From assembly GCA_964398215.1 (NCBI GenBank), contig CAYNNP010000283.1:1-7537 (forward strand): a stretch of 7,537 nucleotides of DNA. The letters are read 5' to 3'. The notes under the pieces were generated by a model. That model saw only the letters and a list, made by a program, of their open reading frames with translations, made no database searches and was not told where the DNA came from. The translations under genes were made by a program, and so were the position numbers. This document shows, in pieces, positions 5,776 through 7,537 of this stretch. Source of the DNA: CAYNNP01 sp964398215. GTDB taxonomy: Bacteria > Planctomycetota > Planctomycetia > Pirellulales > Pirellulaceae. The number at the start of each line of letters is the position of its first letter. Positions within the stretch are counted from its first letter, which is position 1.

Positions 5776-7269
5776 ATGCTACGAATCATCACAGTCCTCC
5801 AGTGCTTGGCGTTTTCGATTACGTTTTGCATGCCCACGGCGAATGCAGAAACGCTGGGTGAATACTGGAATACGGCCGAACAAGAAAACAAGTACTACAA
5901 AATCGTCGAGATCTCATTTCCAAAAGAGATGGCGGTCGAAGCTGGCAGTTTTGAGCTTTTGCCAAACAACCGCCTAGCGATCGGAACGCGGCGCGGCGAG
6001 ATCCTTTTGGTCGATGGTGTTTACGACAAAAACCCACAGCCCAAAGTAACGCGTTTCGCAAGTGGCTTGGATGAACTGCTCGGCATGTCATACAAAGACG
6101 GCGCGTTCTACGTGACTCAACAAACCGAAGTCACCAAGATCACGGATGAAAACAATGATGGCCGCGCTGATCACTTTCGCACACTAAGCGATACGTGGGG
6201 ATTTCGTCACTACCATGAGTTTGCTTTCGGTTCCAAACTGGATTCCGAAGGCAACATTTGGGTCGCGCTTTGTCTTTCAAAATCCTATCACTCTGACGCG
6301 GCGTTTCGCGGATGGTGTGTAAAGATCACTCCTGATGGAAAAACGATTCCCGTTTGTAGCGGTATCCGCAGCCCATGCGGCATCGGGCCCAACGAACACG
6401 GCGTGATGTTCTACGCCGAAAGCCAAGGGCCATGGAACGGATCCTGTAGTCTGAAAGTCCTGGAGCCAGGCGGATTCATGGGTCACCCAATCAGCTACAA
6501 CTGGTACGACTTGGTTGACGACATGCCGACGCCGGAAGTGAAACCCAACACGCGTTCACGATTGGTCACCGAGCGAACTCGCGTAAAAGAACTCGTTCCC
6601 TACGCCGTTGTTTTTCCGTACATCAAAATGGGCCGTTCAATTTCCGGTTTTATGGTCGATCGTACCGGTGGCAAGTTCGGTCCATTTACGAATCAGATAT
6701 TTGTCGGCGATTTTAGCCTGAGTGTCGTGATGCGAGCGACGACAGAAAAGGTCAATGGCGTTTGGCAGGGTGCGTGTTATCCATTTCGCGAGGGCTTGGC
6801 GACCGGTTTGCTGGCCTGCCAATTCACACCCAAAGGCGATTTGATCATTGGTGGCACGAATCGCGGTTGGCCGGTTCGCGGACCGCGCGCGTACGCTGTT
6901 CAGCGATTGGATTGGACGGGCATCGTGCCGTTCGAGATCAAAGAGATCAACGCACGACCCGATGGCTTTCAGTTGACGTTTACAAAGCCAGTTGATCCAG
7001 CAGTCGCGGCAAACCCCAAAACATATTCCATCGAAACTTACACCCACCGCTATCAAGCCGGTTATGGCAGTCCTGAAGTCGATCAAACGAACCCGACCGT
7101 TACCGCAGCAACCGTATCCAGCGACGGGCTTTCCGTTAACATCAAAGTCGATGGTTTAGTAAAGGGTCATGTGCACGATTTCAATCTCACGCCAATGCGG
7201 TCAGGGGACAGCGAAGAACTCTTGCACAAGAAAGCGTATTACACCTTGAACGAAATCCCTGCACCATAA
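5776..7269 (+). CDS. Secreted beta-propeller protein, dehydrogenase-like
   Basis: A 497-residue protein with a signal peptide (1-24, TANA before ETL), so exported independently of its neighbour. Residues about 45-380 show repeated propeller-blade phrases: NRLAIGTRRGEILLVDG, DGAFYVTQQTEVTKITD, GNIWVAL, GDLIIGGTNRGW. A calcium-site-like loop DENNDGRAD (124-132) has the D-x-N-x-DG-x-x-D spacing common in planctomycete membrane-bound dehydrogenase-type propellers (TIGR02604-like, related to PQQ sugar dehydrogenases). Residues about 385-497 form a second domain starting VPFEIKEI, with DGFQLTFTKPVD and YGSPEVD, a likely beta-sandwich found at the end of related planctomycete proteins. There is no CxxCH and no clear PQQ-binding site, so enzymatic activity is uncertain; it may bind the cytochrome or a carbohydrate. 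ATG follows the cytochrome stop by 2 bp. Stop TAA, then 268 bp without a gene. Confidence 0.9.
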   Translation: MLRIITVLQCLAFSITFCMPTANAETLGEYWNTAEQENKYYKIVEISFPKEMAVEAGSFELLPNNRLAIGTRRGEILLVDGVYDKNPQPKVTRFASGLDELLGMSYKDGAFYVTQQTEVTKITDENNDGRADHFRTLSDTWGFRHYHEFAFGSKLDSEGNIWVALCLSKSYHSDAAFRGWCVKITPDGKTIPVCSGIRSPCGIGPNEHGVMFYAESQGPWNGSCSLKVLEPGGFMGHPISYNWYDLVDDMPTPEVKPNTRSRLVTERTRVKELVPYAVVFPYIKMGRSISGFMVDRTGGKFGPFTNQIFVGDFSLSVVMRATTEKVNGVWQGACYPFREGLATGLLACQFTPKGDLIIGGTNRGWPVRGPRAYAVQRLDWTGIVPFEIKEINARPDGFQLTFTKPVDPAVAANPKTYSIETYTHRYQAGYGSPEVDQTNPTVTAATVSSDGLSVNIKVDGLVKGHVHDFNLTPMRSGDSEELLHKKAYYTLNEIPAP

Positions 7270-7425
7270 GGCGCAGAGAAGTTGCAGTTCACCTAAGCCG
7301 CCACGTGCGCTTTCGGTTTTTGTGAGCGGCACGGCGATAGCCGCCGTTTCTGTGGCGTTCGATTTCTGCGCGAATTGGCTGCGGCTAACGCATTGTCGCT
7401 ACCCAGAAAAGGCATTTCCAAAAAA
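7270..7425. other. Non-coding region with repeated GCCGC/GCGGC arms
   Basis: No gene is supported here. GCCGC occurs at 7297-7301 and 7340-7344, and GCGGC at 7326-7330 and 7381-7385, so several alternative stems can form. The clearest are GCGGC (7326-7330) with GCCGC (7340-7344), and TAGCCGC (7338-7344) with GCGGCTA (7381-7387). The composition fits the 3' untranslated region of the plus-strand operon or a decayed palindromic repeat. Confidence 0.4.
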
Positions 7426-7472
7426 TCACGCCCTCGGAGGCCGGCACAACCCTAGCTGGTGGCGTGAGTTTT
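7426..7472 (+). terminator. Candidate terminator hairpin after the cytochrome operon
   Basis: Outer stem TCACGCC (7426-7432) with GGCGTGA (7461-7467) is perfect. Inner stem GCCGGC (7440-7445) with GCTGGT (7455-7460) pairs with two G-U pairs and closes a 9-nt loop; the left arm has a one-sided 7-nt bulge (7433-7439). GTTTT (7468-7472) follows. It lies about 160 nt after the propeller stop and could end the plus-strand operon. The bulge, the short T run and the distance weaken this; a dispersed palindromic repeat is equally possible. Confidence 0.35.
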
Positions 7473-7492
7473 GCAGTTGCGTTTTTTCCGTC

Positions 7493-7514
7493 ACCCTCCC
7501 GCTTGCGGGAGGGT
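7493..7514. repeat. Perfect 10-bp GC-rich inverted repeat
   Basis: ACCCTCCCGC (7493-7502) and GCGGGAGGGT (7505-7514) are perfect reverse complements separated by TT. CCGGGGAG at the window edge (7530-7537) could also pair with the CTCCC part of the left arm, so the element probably continues beyond 7537. This looks like a REP-like intergenic palindrome; I recall similar sequences in Rhodopirellula-type genomes but cannot count copies here. Confidence 0.7.
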
Positions 7515-7537
7515 CGGACGCGGTAGCGGCCGGGGAG

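Noticed and set aside
6637..7086. Open minus-strand frame of 149 codons
   Set aside because: It is antisense to the propeller gene and has no signal peptide, domain or ribosome binding site.
1..7537. CRISPR array, tRNA, rRNA, transposase or integrase
   Set aside because: No regularly spaced direct repeats, cloverleaf-like sequence, rRNA-like stretch or transposase motif was seen on either strand.

Overview
The window looks like a chromosomal segment of a planctomycete, probably of the Pirellulaceae (Rhodopirellula-like). Three signs point there: a secreted sulfatase, a secreted cytochrome that opens with what reads as the Pirellula/Verrucomicrobium-type heme-binding domain, and a secreted beta-propeller protein of the kind common in these bacteria. 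Moderate GC, weak or absent Shine-Dalgarno sites on several genes, and GC-rich hairpin repeats at both edges agree. This assignment comes from recognising protein families, not from a marker gene.

Layout. Positions 1-235 are non-coding and hold a 9-bp hairpin and a 30-bp imperfect inverted repeat. Positions 236-2763 carry a tight three-gene minus-strand operon. In transcription order it encodes a secreted formylglycine sulfatase (2763 to 1252), a five-helix membrane protein resembling DUF5658 (1245 to 730, 6 bp downstream), and a single-pass membrane protein with a possible Coa1-like domain (703 to 236, 26 bp downstream). A 181-bp divergent intergenic region (2764-2944) has an extended -10 candidate for the plus-strand operon. 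That operon (2945-7269) encodes a 942-residue hexaheme c-type cytochrome starting at TTG and, 2 bp after its stop, a 497-residue secreted beta-propeller protein. Positions 7270-7537 are non-coding, with GC-rich inverted repeats and one terminator-like hairpin.

How the genes may work together. The plus-strand pair looks like a periplasmic oxidation module. The propeller would be a dehydrogenase-like or substrate-binding partner, and the hexaheme protein would carry electrons or bind the partner through its non-heme C-terminal domain. The divergent sulfatase would remove sulfate from a sulfated polysaccharide or glycoside, so the locus could serve breakdown of a sulfated (for example algal) glycan. 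This is inferred from context; neither substrate nor redox partner can be read from the sequence. The most interesting features are the hexaheme architecture with its odd fourth heme module, the split from the propeller, and the unassigned C-terminal domain.
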